A DNA stretch of 21,144 bases from JAEHDI01 sp035455185 (GTDB lineage: Bacteria; Acidobacteriota; Terriglobia; Bryobacterales; Bryobacteraceae), in NCBI GenBank assembly GCA_035455185.1, contig DATIFQ010000247.1, forward strand, positions 1 through 21,144, given 5' to 3'. The position numbers were made by a program, and so were the translations under genes. Below the pieces are notes generated by a model that saw only the letters and a program-made list of their open reading frames with translations, searched no databases and was not told the DNA's origin. This document shows, piece by piece, positions 7,095-14,800 of the stretch. Every line of letters begins with the position of its first letter. The first letter of the stretch is position 1.

Positions 7095-8843
7095 CTAAAA
7101 GAGCCTCCCGCTATGCATCAGGAAGTGTTCGACGACCGGTCCGAGAGCCAGGGCCGGAAAGAACGTCAGCGCACCAACGATGATGACGGTGCCGGCCAGC
7201 AGCCCAACGAACAGTGGGCCGTGTGTCGGCAGCGTGCCGGCCGAGAGGGGCAGCCGCTTCTTGCCGGCCAGGCTCCCGGCCACCGCGAGCAGCGGGATGA
7301 TCATCAGAAACCGGCCGGCGAGCATTGCCAGGCCGATCGTCAGGTTGTACCACGGCGTGTTGGCATTCAAACCCGCGAACGCGCTGCCGTTGTTCCCGGT
7401 CCCGCTCGAATAGGCGTACAGGATTTCACTGAAGCCATGCGGACCGGCGTTGTTCAGGTTTGCGGTGGCCGGCCCAGGAGGATTCCAGTACCCGTTCTTC
7501 TCGAAATCCAAGACCGAAGAAGCGGACGTAAGGAGCAGGATACTGGCGGCCGTCGCGATCAGCGCCAGCATGGCCATCTTGACTTCTTTCTGTTCGATCT
7601 TCTTGCAAAGGTACTCGGGTGTCCGGCCGACCATCAGGCCCGCGATGAAGACCGCGAGAATGGCGAACAGCAGCATGCCGTAAAGCCCGGAGCCAACGCC
7701 GCCGAAGATCACCTCGCCGGCCTGGATATTGAACAGCGGCACCAGCCCGCCGAGCGGGGTGAAGCTGTCGTGCATGCCGTTCACCGCGCCGCAACTCGCG
7801 CCGGTCGTGACGGTGGCGAAGAGGGCCGTGGCGGCGATGCCGAACCGGACCTCTTTGCCTTCCATGTTTCCGGCTCGTGCATCAGCGCCGAGTGCGGCCA
7901 GCATCGGGTTGCCGGATGCCTCGGCGCGGTAAGCGACGAAAGCCCCGGCCAGGAAGAGCACGCTCATTGCGGCGAACAGCGCCCAGCCCTGCCGCGTGTC
8001 ACCCGCCATCCGTCCAAACGTGTACGTGAGCCCGCCGGGAATCAGGAATATGAGGAGCATCTCGACGAAGTTTGTCAGCGGGGTCGGGTTTTCGTAAGGG
8101 TGCGCCGAGTTGGCGTTGAAGAATCCGCCGCCGTTCGTGCCAAGTTCTTTAATCGCTTCCTGCGATGCCACGGGTCCCTGCGCGATCGTCTGCCGTGGCC
8201 CCTCGATCGTCTCCGCGACGACGTAGGGCTTGAAATTCTGGATCACCCCCTGCGAACAGAGAAACAGCGCGGCGACGATCGACAACGGCAGCAGGACGTA
8301 CACGGTTGCCCGGGTCAGATCCACCCAGAAGTTGCCAATGTGCTCGCTCCGCTCTCTCGCGAACCCTCGGACCAGCGCGACGGCGACCGCCATGCCGGCG
8401 GCGGCCGACACGAAGTTCTGGACGGCGAGGCCTGCCATCTGTACGAAATAGCTCAGCGTCGTTTCCCCGCCATAGGCTTGCCAGTTCGTATTGGTCATGA
8501 AGCTGACGGCGGTGTTAAACGCCAGGTCGGGAGCGACCTGCTTTTCACCGAATCCCATCGGGTTGAGCGGCAGCACTCCCTGTAGCCGCTGAAGCGCATA
8601 CAGCAGGACGAAACTCGCGGCACTGAACGCAAGCAGCGATCCGGCATATTGCGTCCACCTCTGCTCGGCACGTTCGCCGACGCCCGAGAGCCGGTAGATG
8701 AGCCCTTCCAAGGGCCGCAGCACCGGATGGAGGAACGTCCGCTGGCCCTGAAAGACCTGCGCCATGTACGTTCCCATCGGCCTTACCACAAGAATCAGGA
8801 TCAGGAAATAGAGGGCGATCTGAACGACTCCGGCCTGGCTCAT
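7095..8843 (-). CDS. kdpA: K+-transporting ATPase K+-channel subunit KdpA
   Basis: A 582-aa polytopic membrane protein that binds and selects K+ and resembles a K+ channel of the SKT superfamily. The four selectivity-filter-type segments are visible: TNTNWQAYGGETTLSYF, ELGTNGGGFFNANSAHPYENP, CGAVNGMHDSFTPLGGLVP and SGTGNNGSAFAGLNANTP. About ten hydrophobic helices span the sequence. Family-typical phrases include the N-terminal RPMGTYMAQVFQGQRTFL and LMVGRTPEYLCKKIEQKEVKMAM. ATG 8843 has an AAGGAGATTGAG ribosome site and follows the kdpF stop by ten bases. It appears intact. Confidence 0.98.
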   Translation of the reverse strand: MSQAGVVQIALYFLILILVVRPMGTYMAQVFQGQRTFLHPVLRPLEGLIYRLSGVGERAEQRWTQYAGSLLAFSAASFVLLYALQRLQGVLPLNPMGFGEKQVAPDLAFNTAVSFMTNTNWQAYGGETTLSYFVQMAGLAVQNFVSAAAGMAVAVALVRGFARERSEHIGNFWVDLTRATVYVLLPLSIVAALFLCSQGVIQNFKPYVVAETIEGPRQTIAQGPVASQEAIKELGTNGGGFFNANSAHPYENPTPLTNFVEMLLIFLIPGGLTYTFGRMAGDTRQGWALFAAMSVLFLAGAFVAYRAEASGNPMLAALGADARAGNMEGKEVRFGIAATALFATVTTGASCGAVNGMHDSFTPLGGLVPLFNIQAGEVIFGGVGSGLYGMLLFAILAVFIAGLMVGRTPEYLCKKIEQKEVKMAMLALIATAASILLLTSASSVLDFEKNGYWNPPGPATANLNNAGPHGFSEILYAYSSGTGNNGSAFAGLNANTPWYNLTIGLAMLAGRFLMIIPLLAVAGSLAGKKRLPLSAGTLPTHGPLFVGLLAGTVIIVGALTFFPALALGPVVEHFLMHSGRLF

Positions 8844-8853
8844 CTCAATCTCC

Positions 8854-8937
8854 TTAAAAGCGCTCCGGCTTCAGCAGGGCGTAGAGCAGATAGGCGAACA
8901 GAAGAACCGTGGCGAGACCCGCGACCAGGTAGTCCAT
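8854..8937 (-). CDS. kdpF: KdpF small membrane subunit
   Basis: A 27-aa peptide beginning MDYLVAGLATVLLFAYLLY and ending KPERF. It has one membrane helix and the typical KdpF C-terminal L..PE.F ending. KdpF binds and stabilises the KdpABC complex. A perfect AGGAGG lies a few bases before ATG 8937. It sits ten bases before kdpA, its normal position. Confidence 0.95.
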   Translation of the reverse strand: MDYLVAGLATVLLFAYLLYALLKPERF

Positions 8938-8948
8938 GTGCCTCCTCT

Positions 8949-9032
8949 CTACAGCCGCTCACACGCCCGGACGAGGGCCCAACAAGCCGCGAAGAACAGA
9001 AGTGTTACCAAAACGTACGCGAAATCCAGCAT
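8949..9032 (-). CDS. 27-aa single-span membrane micropeptide upstream of kdpF
   Basis: The reading frame starts at ATG 9032, overlapping the stop of the USP-like gene by one base (TGATG), and stops at 8949. The peptide reads MLDFAYVLVTLLFFAACWAL followed by a basic/polar VRACERL tail. It is one hydrophobic helix with an acidic N-terminus and two cysteines, the same size as KdpF but different in sequence. Overlap with the upstream gene and eleven bases to kdpF support translation. I infer an accessory subunit of the Kdp pump or a KdpF-like helper. It resembles no family I can name with certainty. Confidence 0.7.
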   Translation of the reverse strand: MLDFAYVLVTLLFFAACWALVRACERL

Positions 9033-9487
9033 CAGCTTCCCCATTCGTGCGTGCAAAATACGACGTCGTGCCCCAGATGGGCCAGCTCGGCCGCAAGCCG
9101 TTGCTCTCGAGTCGGCCACCAGCTTCGCCGGCCGGCGATCACAACGAGCGATTGCGGCCCCAGAGCTACCGCCAGCACGGTGCGCCGGTCCCGACAGATG
9201 TAGACTCGAACGTGCAGATCGATCGCCATGTCGTCCGCAACCGTCCGGAAACGGTGGACCAGGAATGCGGTTGAGATTGGCGGCGCTTCAATCGGCGCAG
9301 GATAAGGCACGACCTGCGGCACTACCACGACAATGTGCGCGCGAAGATCAGCCGCGAGTCGGGCAGCCGCTCGCAATGCTAGCAGCGTCTCCGCAAGATC
9401 GGTGAACACAACGTTCACCCGCAGTTCCCGATCGTGTCGCTCCGCGGCTTGCGGCTGCTCCCCCCTGCGTTTGACGCCTGCGTTCAC
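9032..9487 (-). CDS. Small universal-stress-like protein of the kdp operon
   Basis: Up to 151 aa with an alpha/beta USP-like pattern: strand VNVVFTDL, helix ALRAAARLAADL, strand HIVVVVPQVV, then HVRVYICRDRRTVL, SLVVIAGRRSWW and a final VVFCTHEW. No membrane segment is seen. The GTG at 9487 gives the longest frame, but it lies only 35 bases from a KdpE box. A later GTG at 9418, directly before NVVFTDL and preceded by a purine-rich GGGAACTGCGG, fits better with a promoter governed by that box and with where the fold begins. It lies between kdpE and kdpF, so a regulatory or sensing role in K+ uptake is likely but unproven. The USP assignment is by pattern only. Confidence 0.7.
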   Translation of the reverse strand: MNAGVKRRGEQPQAAERHDRELRVNVVFTDLAETLLALRAAARLAADLRAHIVVVVPQVVPYPAPIEAPPISTAFLVHRFRTVADDMAIDLHVRVYICRDRRTVLAVALGPQSLVVIAGRRSWWPTREQRLAAELAHLGHDVVFCTHEWGS

Positions 9488-9522
9488 GCGCGCCTACCCA
9501 TTCCGAGAATAGGAGCCCCGCC

Positions 9523-9538
9523 GTAAAGAAGGGATAAA
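9523..9538 (-). promoter_or_regulatory. KdpE operator upstream of the kdpFABC part
   Basis: Read on the minus strand the site is TTTATCCCTTCTTTAC. The E. coli kdpFABC operator, from memory, contains TTTATACTTTTTTTAC. The two half-sites TTTAT and TTTAC have the same 11-bp spacing, and both operators are followed by a GC-rich stretch. It lies in the 57-bp gap between kdpE and the USP-like gene, the right place to control the pump genes. No clear -35/-10 pair was found next to it. Confidence 0.7.
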
Positions 9539-9544
9539 GGAAGG

Positions 9545-10258
9545 CTAAGGATTCTCTAAATCTGAGCGGGAGGGCATCACGAACCGATAGCCGAGCCAGG
9601 GCTCCGTCAGGATATAGCGCGGCTTCGAGGGTTCCGGCTCGATCTTCTTCCGCAGTTGGTTGATGAAGACGCGCAGGTACTCGACTTCCTGGCCGTAATC
9701 CGGTCCCCACACGGCCTGGAGCAGCTTGCCGTGCGGGATGGGCACGTTCGGGTTCGTCACCAGGTAATGAAGGAGATCGAACTCTTTGGGCGTCAGTCGG
9801 ACCTCTTTGCCTTCCTTCGCTACGCGGCGCGTTCCGAGGTTGATCTCCAACCCGGCGAGCTCGATCACACGATGCACGGGATCACCGGCAAGCGGCACGC
9901 GTCTGAGAGCGGCACGAATCCTCGCCAGCAACTCCGGGGTTCCAAACGGCTTCGTAACGTAGTCGTCCGCGCCGGCGTCGAGCGCGTCCACCTTGTCCTT
10001 CTCCGAGCTGCGGACCGAAAGCACTACGATGGCTGCATCCGAGGTGTCGCGAATCAACCGACATGTTGCCAGACCGCCGATTCCCGGCATGTTGAGGTCG
10101 AGCAGGACGAGGTCAAATTTTGCCGCGCGCAACTTCTCCAGAGCCTCTTCGCCCGTTCGTGCATCATCTACCTGGTAGCCTTGGGCAACGAGCGTTGTGC
10201 GCATCACGCGGCGGATCTGCGGCTCGTCATCGACAACGAGGATGCGCGCGGACGTCAT
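9545..10258 (-). CDS. kdpE: Response regulator KdpE
   Basis: A 237-aa OmpR/PhoB-family regulator. The receiver domain (about 5-117) has the acidic pair D10-D11, phospho-acceptor D54 in LVLLDLNMPG, the switch residue in VVLSVRSSEKD and the lysine in DDYVTKPFGTPELLARI. The winged-helix domain (about 130-232) carries VRLTPKEFDLLHYLVTNPN and EVEYLRVFINQLRKKIEPEP, ending in the family-typical ILTEPWLGYRF. It should be phosphorylated by the adjacent kinase and bind the KdpE boxes. ATG 10258 overlaps the kinase stop by four bases (ATGA), so the two are co-translated. Order is kinase first, regulator second, as in the usual kdpDE pair. Confidence 0.96.
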   Translation of the reverse strand: MTSARILVVDDEPQIRRVMRTTLVAQGYQVDDARTGEEALEKLRAAKFDLVLLDLNMPGIGGLATCRLIRDTSDAAIVVLSVRSSEKDKVDALDAGADDYVTKPFGTPELLARIRAALRRVPLAGDPVHRVIELAGLEINLGTRRVAKEGKEVRLTPKEFDLLHYLVTNPNVPIPHGKLLQAVWGPDYGQEVEYLRVFINQLRKKIEPEPSKPRYILTEPWLGYRFVMPSRSDLENP

Positions 10259-11718
10259 TCGGTCACTCCGTCTTCAATGATCGGCAGTGAGAATGAGACT
10301 CGCGCACCGGGTCCCGGCGAGTCTTCCACCCAGATCCGGCCCCCGTGCAGCGTGACGATCTCCCTGGCAATGGCGAGTCCCATCCCCGTGCCGGAGGATT
10401 GCGTTCTCGCCCATGGGCCTCGGTAGAACCGCTGAAAAACGCGCTCACGATCCTCGGGTGCGATTCCCGGACCTGTATCCGAGACGGTAACCATCACCGC
10501 GCCGCCGTCCGCGCGCGCGGTGATCGAGACCGGAGATCCGGCGGGCGAGTACTTGAGAGCGTTTTCGAGCAGATGTCCGATAACGACAGGGATCAACTCG
10601 CGATCGGCCGCGACGAGCGGCAGATCCGGCGGCCCGTGCACGGAGATCTCCCGTTCTTCCCTGCCAGGCAGCCTGCGCACGATCCGGTCGATCAGTTCCG
10701 CGATCTGCGTAGGCTGTTTCTCCACCTTTACGTCCCCGGCTTCTACTCGCGCCACGCGGATAGCGTCCGTCACCATGGAGTTCAACCGGTCCGTTTCCTC
10801 GTCGATCACGGTGAGCAGCTCGACCTGCGGTTCCTTCAGTTCGGCATCCGTAAGGAGACCGGTGGCTGCTGCTTTGATTGCCGTCAGCGGAGTCTTGAAC
10901 TCGTGTGCCAGAGCGTCGAGCAGCGTCGATTTCAATTGCTCGCTCTGCCGTGCCGCCTCGGCCTGGCTCGCGGCTTCCAGACTCCGAGCGCGCTCGAGTG
11001 CGATCGCGGCGAGATTTGCAACAGCATTCAGCGCGGTGTCGCTGATCTCGGTGACGGAGATCGCCATCGCGCCTAAGGGCTCACCGCCTAGCCGCATGGG
11101 GACGAGCGATGTGTTTGTGGCCGCGTCGTGAAACGGCGTGTCCTGCAAAGCGACGTCTTGCAGGCGGCTCTCAGTGACCGGAACATCTTGTGGGCCAGCA
11201 CGATGGAATGACCGCCGGCTCTTGTCGTAGATCATCACGGCCGGGCTTTCAAACACCTGTACAATGAGCCCGGCGACGCGCTTGGCCGCTTCCGGCCCGG
11301 TTTCGGCCAGCATCATGGCCCGGCTGAGGGTGTACAGGCGCTCCATCTCCGCCCGGCGCTGAATCGCCTCAGTCGCGCGTTTCCGGATGCCGGCGGAAAG
11401 CTGGCTGGCGACGATCGCGGTGACGAGAAAAGCGGCCAGCGCAACCCAGTTCTGCGGGTCCTCGATTGTCAGGGTTCCCATCGGCGGGAGAAAGAAGTAG
11501 TTGAAACAGAACATTGCGGCGAATGAAGCCGTCACTGCCTGTCCCAGCCCCCACGTCGTGGCAACCGCGAGTACGGCCAGCAGAAACGTCAGCGCGACAG
11601 TGGTTGCGTTGACGGGAAGAAAGAGGAAGTACACGGCAGCGAGCAGTCCGATGATCGCCAATGCGCCAGCGTAGGAGGCCATCCTGACCCCTTTGCGGTG
11701 GGTGTCGTTCGCTGCCAT
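10255..11718 (-). CDS. kdpD: KdpD C-terminal half: DUF4118 membrane sensor histidine kinase
   Basis: A 487-aa kinase corresponding to the C-terminal part of KdpD only. Four membrane segments (about 13-105, DUF4118 type, including ASFAAMFCFNYFFLPP) are followed by a GAF-like region (about 125-245), a dimerisation/phosphoacceptor domain with H272 in ALAHEFKTPLTAIKA, and an ATPase domain with N386 in LLENALKYSP, DTGPG at 414-418 and GTGMGLAI at 443-450. The N-terminal KdpD and USP domains of standard KdpD (about 890 aa) are absent here and encoded 7 kb away at 889-3110. The ATG at 11718 has a weak ribosome site. The ATG at 11682 (MASYAGAL) has AAAGGGG five bases before it and may be the true start. 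It overlaps kdpE by four bases. Confidence 0.93.
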   Translation of the reverse strand: MAANDTHRKGVRMASYAGALAIIGLLAAVYFLFLPVNATTVALTFLLAVLAVATTWGLGQAVTASFAAMFCFNYFFLPPMGTLTIEDPQNWVALAAFLVTAIVASQLSAGIRKRATEAIQRRAEMERLYTLSRAMMLAETGPEAAKRVAGLIVQVFESPAVMIYDKSRRSFHRAGPQDVPVTESRLQDVALQDTPFHDAATNTSLVPMRLGGEPLGAMAISVTEISDTALNAVANLAAIALERARSLEAASQAEAARQSEQLKSTLLDALAHEFKTPLTAIKAAATGLLTDAELKEPQVELLTVIDEETDRLNSMVTDAIRVARVEAGDVKVEKQPTQIAELIDRIVRRLPGREEREISVHGPPDLPLVAADRELIPVVIGHLLENALKYSPAGSPVSITARADGGAVMVTVSDTGPGIAPEDRERVFQRFYRGPWARTQSSGTGMGLAIAREIVTLHGGRIWVEDSPGPGARVSFSLPIIEDGVTE

Positions 11719-11944
11719 GTGTGAGGCACCATCTTCCTTTCTGATTGTAGGCTTGCTGCGGCTCAGCCGATCTCATAATCGCTTAGTTGAGGCGACGCTG
11801 TGCTACTGGGAATTGCACGTAGGCCGTCAGAGGCTGTCCAGAAGGGTGCTCGGAGCTGCGGTCCACCCGGACAGACATACGTACGACAGGGCGTGCGCGC
11901 ACGGGCCGGGGGATCCCGCCGCCGCCCTGATGCCGATGACGTTG
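11719..11944. other. 226-bp gap before the kdpD kinase gene
   Basis: No coding frame stands out. A 12-bp perfect palindrome, CGTGCGCGCACG, sits at 11892-11903. A TACAAT that could act as a -10 element for the kinase gene is at 11744-11749 (minus strand), without a clear -35. I see no recognisable riboswitch. Confidence 0.35.
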
Positions 11945-12157
11945 TCAGGATTGCCTTAACGGACGCGACGAAATCGACTCTCTCGTTTCACGGTTGCCCG
12001 TCCCGCCTGGAGGTACATCCGCCTGAGCGGAAGGCTGTGCGGCAGCTCTCTTCTTGGCCTGCGTTACCAGATACGCGTACCGAATGCCGTGAATAATCCC
12101 GAACAGGATGAGGAGCAGGGTCGCAAGCGGAATCAGAATCGTGTAATCGCGCATCAT
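11945..12157 (-). CDS. 70-aa single-pass membrane protein, unknown function
   Basis: The product begins MMRDYTILIPLATLLLILFG and continues with IIHGIRYAYLVTQAKKRAAA: one N-terminal membrane helix, then a basic stop-transfer stretch and a hydrophilic tail of about 35 residues rich in Q, P, G, R and S. Start is ATG 12157 or ATG 12154; only a weak purine stretch precedes it. A KdpE-like direct repeat lies about 50 bases upstream and the kdpD kinase gene lies 226 bp downstream on the same strand, so it may be part of the K+ regulon. I do not recognise the family, and the tail could be partly non-homologous. Confidence 0.5.
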   Translation of the reverse strand: MMRDYTILIPLATLLLILFGIIHGIRYAYLVTQAKKRAAAQPSAQADVPPGGTGNRETRESISSRPLRQS

Positions 12158-12205
12158 GTGGAGCTCTCTGCGAAGGGCACTCCCTCTCCATCATGGACGG
12201 CAGAC

Positions 12206-12245
12206 CATAAGAAACTCGTAAAGAAGTCGTCAGGATTTCTTTATG
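12206..12245 (-). promoter_or_regulatory. Candidate second KdpE-type operator with inverted repeat
   Basis: On the minus strand CTTTACGAGTTTCTTATG (12206-12223) has half-sites TTTAC and CTTAT eleven bases apart, the geometry of the box at 9523-9538. The site overlaps a 29-base imperfect palindrome at 12217-12245 with arms CATAAAGAA and TTCTTTACG (11 of 14 pairs match). It lies about 50 bases before the 70-aa membrane protein and upstream of kdpD/kdpE, suggesting autoregulation by KdpE. Confidence 0.4.
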
Positions 12246-12697
12246 TTTGCACGAACTAACGTCGCCGCCCCAGTGGTTTCTGATTCGGTTGCTTCCGTTC
12301 TGGACGAACCTCTCTTCGACTCTGCCGTCATCCGGCTGCTTTAGCGAGCGCGCCCTATGTCGTGTCCTCCACCGAGGCGCTCCGCATCCTGTCGAAGGCC
12401 AGCCGTGAATTGATGCGTAACGGTCTGCCCGGACTGGACGAGGTAGCTGAAAAACGCGCCGGTTGGACCGGACGGAGGCTAATGGCAGCAAAATTACCGG
12501 GAAAGCGCGCAGTGAGCCCCGTCCCAGCGGTCTATGAAGGAGACGATCCGGCCTGCAGTGCAATGCTCAAGCTGGGTCAGTCAGATTGAGGGGGATCGGT
12601 GCACGCCGAATCGTCTCGGGGATTAAGACAAGGCTATCCTTTTTTCGCGTCAAGGGGATTCTGGGGCCATACGGCGATGGCTGGTGGGGCAATCGAC
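12246..12697. other. Stretch without a recognisable gene
   Basis: About 450 bp between the candidate operator and the 3' end of the group II intron. Short frames exist on both strands (for example a 75-codon frame from 12362 on plus), but none has a convincing ribosome site, family match or composition. It is the 3' exon side of the intron. Confidence 0.4.
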
Positions 12698-12730
12698 ATA
12701 GGTAGGCTGTCGCCAGCTTTCCCTGTCACA

Positions 12731-12764
12731 CCACCGTACGTACGGGTCCGTATACGGCGGTTCG
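12731..12764 (-). ncRNA. Group II intron domain V
   Basis: On the minus strand the arms ACCGCCGTA and TACGGTGGT pair with one G-T wobble, closing an inner TACG-GACC-CGTA hairpin. This matches the catalytic domain V shape seen at the 3' end of bacterial group II introns of this reverse transcriptase type. Its place ten bases after the maturase stop and just before a domain VI hairpin supports the call. Confidence 0.7.
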
Positions 12765-12774
12765 GCGGGTTGAG

Positions 12775-14123
12775 CTATCGGCCAGCAGTCAATCTCGGAA
12801 TCCCGAGCGAGTCGAAGTAGGCATTGGGCAGCGCAAAGGCGAGTGCCGGGCTGTTCGCCAGCCTCCACGGACCGTGAGCGCTGCCCGCCGTTTGCGCGGC
12901 GAGGTCCTTGCCCACATTCCGTTTCCGCAGTTCGGTAAACCGCACCGATCCCCGCGTCCACTGTTTCCAGATCGCAGACCGGAGCCTGCGCCGGAACCAC
13001 TTCTCAAGGTCTTCCAACACCGAGGGCGTTTGGCACCTGCCGAAATAGCCGATCCAGCCGCGAAGGTATCGGGCCAGTTCCTCAGCCATCCTCTCGATGC
13101 TCACGCCTCGCGTCCGGCTCGTCAGTTCCCGGAGCTTCACTTTGAACCGGAGCACCGCTTTGGGCGCGATCCGCCGTTTTGGTTCCCGATTCGCCGTGAA
13201 ACTGAAGCCCAGAAACTTTCGCTCCCATGGCCGTGCCACCGCACTCTTCTGCTGGTTCACCTTGAGCTTGAGTTTCGTCGTGATGAACCGTGTAATGCTC
13301 GCCATCACTCGCTCCCCTGCCCGCCGGCTGCGAACATAGATGTTGCTATCGTCCGCGTACCGCGCGAACCGGAGACCTCTCCGCTCCAACTCCCGGTCGA
13401 ACTCGTCGAGCACGATATTACTGAGCAAGGGCGACAACGGTCCGCCTTGCGGCGTCCCCTCATCCACCGGACTCACCAGCCCGCTTTCCATCACCCCAGC
13501 CGTGAGAAACGCCCGAATCAGCTTCAGCATTCGCTTGTCGCTGACCCGTTCGGCGATCTTGGCCATCAGCTTGTCATGCGAAACCCGATCAAAGAACTTC
13601 TCTAAATCGAGGTCCACGCACCAGCGATATCCCGCGGCGATATATTGCTGCGCCTGTTCCACCGCCTGATGGGCTGACCGTCCAGGGCGAAACCCGTAGC
13701 TGTGGTCGGAGAACGTCCGGTCCCACCTGCGTTGCAGAACCTGCATCACCGCTTGCTGGATGAATCGATCCAGCACCGTGGGGATGCCAAGCTTTCGCAC
13801 CCCTCCGTCCGGCTTCGGGATTTCCACCCGCTTTACCGGCTGCGGCACATAGGCCCCGCTCAACAGCTGTTCCCGGATGGCTGGCCACTGCTGTTTCAGG
13901 TATCCCACAAGTTCGTGAACTGTCATTCCGTCCACGCCGGGCTCCCCTTGTTGGCCTTGATTCGTGCCAGTGCCTGTTTGCAGTTTTCCCGCTCGCAGAC
14001 TTCTTCCATCAACTGTTCGCCAATGGCCGGGCTTTCTGCCTTGCGCTTCGCCGCGAGCGATTCGGTCCCTTCCTCGGCAGCGCTTGGGGCTTCACCCGTA
14101 TCCTCTGCCAGGAAGGCCAGCAC
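12775..14123 (-). pseudogene. ltrA: Group II intron reverse transcriptase/maturase, frameshifted
   Basis: The main frame (12775-13935, 386 codons) carries the reverse transcriptase core: LGIPTVLDRFIQQAVMQ, SYGFRPGRSAHQAV, WCVDLDLEKFFDRVSHD, DEGTPQGGPLSPLLSNI and the catalytic YADD at 193-196. A maturase X domain follows (EELARYLRGWIGYFGRCQTP, RRLRSAIWKQWTRG). No HNH endonuclease is seen. The N-terminal part is in another frame (13923-14123) and reads LMEEVCERENCKQALARIKANKGSP. One missing G near 13936-13941 (CCCGGCGTG where CCCGGGCGTG would be expected) separates the halves; restoring it gives KGSPGVDGMTVHEL. The natural start codon is probably lost at the IS630 junction. Catalytic residues are intact, so decay looks recent. 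Confidence 0.85.
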
Positions 14124-14128
14124 TAGGT

Positions 14129-14800
14129 CTATGACCGTTTGAAAGATTTTCTTTTATAGCCGAATTTGCGACGGGCGGCGCGGCGGTCGAATTTCCAGTT
14201 GATCTTGATGCGGTCGCGGTTCATGCGGCGGTTCCAGGCCCGGCTTTCGCGGCGCAGCGTCTGAAGATCAGGGATTCTTCTGGTACCGAGGCATTGCCGC
14301 GAGAAGATGCCGATTTCGATTTCCGCCTGATTCAGCCAGCTTCCGTGGGTGGGTGTGAAGTGAACCATGAACTGGTCCCAGATCTCGCTGCCGACCTCCA
14401 CCCCGAAGACGTCCGTCAACGACTTGCAGCAGTGGATGTTGAGGTTGTCCATGACCAGGTGGATGGTCTCCGCATCCGGATACTGCATCGCCAGACGGCA
14501 GGCGACTTGGGCGAACTCAAAGGCTGATCGATCGGGCGTGGGAAAGGTGAAATGCCGGCCCGCCTTCGGCTCTACGGCACAGAAAACATTGGCTGTGCCA
14601 CGCCGCTGGTACTCGTTATCCCGTCGCGCTTCCCGTCCCGGCTCGGCCGGAGAGGCGGGGCGGACGTCAGCGTGTAGCGTGACCGGCTTCTCATCCAGAC
14701 ACACCACCGGCGCCTTGGGATCGTACGGTTTTTCATACGTCTCCAGCACGTCCTCCATCTTGGCGATGTACTCGTCGTTGAGTTCGGCCACGCACCACAT
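14129..14800 (-). CDS. IS630 transposase, catalytic C-terminal part
   Basis: The frame holds the DDE catalytic domain. D36 is in VVCLDEKPV, D118 in IHLVMDNLNIH and E160 in THGSWLNQAEIEIGIF. The normal DNA-cleavage triad of IS630 transposases is thus present. The apparent first residues MWCVAELND directly continue WREK of the upstream frame, so this is the second part of one protein, joined through a frameshift at the A7 run 14800-14806, and not an independent gene. The C-terminus is basic (KFGYKRKSFKRS) and the stop is within the terminal repeat. Confidence 0.88.
   Translation of the reverse strand: MWCVAELNDEYIAKMEDVLETYEKPYDPKAPVVCLDEKPVTLHADVRPASPAEPGREARRDNEYQRRGTANVFCAVEPKAGRHFTFPTPDRSAFEFAQVACRLAMQYPDAETIHLVMDNLNIHCCKSLTDVFGVEVGSEIWDQFMVHFTPTHGSWLNQAEIEIGIFSRQCLGTRRIPDLQTLRRESRAWNRRMNRDRIKINWKFDRRAARRKFGYKRKSFKRS

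Larger units (their letters stand above)
12698..14125 (-). mobile_element. 5'-truncated group II intron
   Basis: The fragment contains the intron-encoded reverse transcriptase, then ten bases after its stop a domain V hairpin and a domain VI-like hairpin (AGCTG-GCGA-CAGCC) ending CCTACCTAT at about 12698. The intron should continue for several hundred bases on its 5' side (domains I-IV, GTGYG start). Instead the sequence stops exactly at the TA flanking the IS630 element at 14124-14125, and beyond that element lies the end of an unrelated gene. It therefore cannot splice in cis. The 3' boundary is approximate within a few bases. Confidence 0.75.

Noticed and set aside
7113..8585. 490-codon plus-strand frame antisense to kdpA
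   Set aside because: Composition is dominated by R, H, Q and E, typical of an antisense frame of a GC-rich membrane-protein gene; kdpA is unambiguous.
11719..11944. Possible c-di-AMP (ydaO-type) or other riboswitch before the kinase gene
   Set aside because: None of the conserved stretches I know for that class can be found; only a GC palindrome is present.
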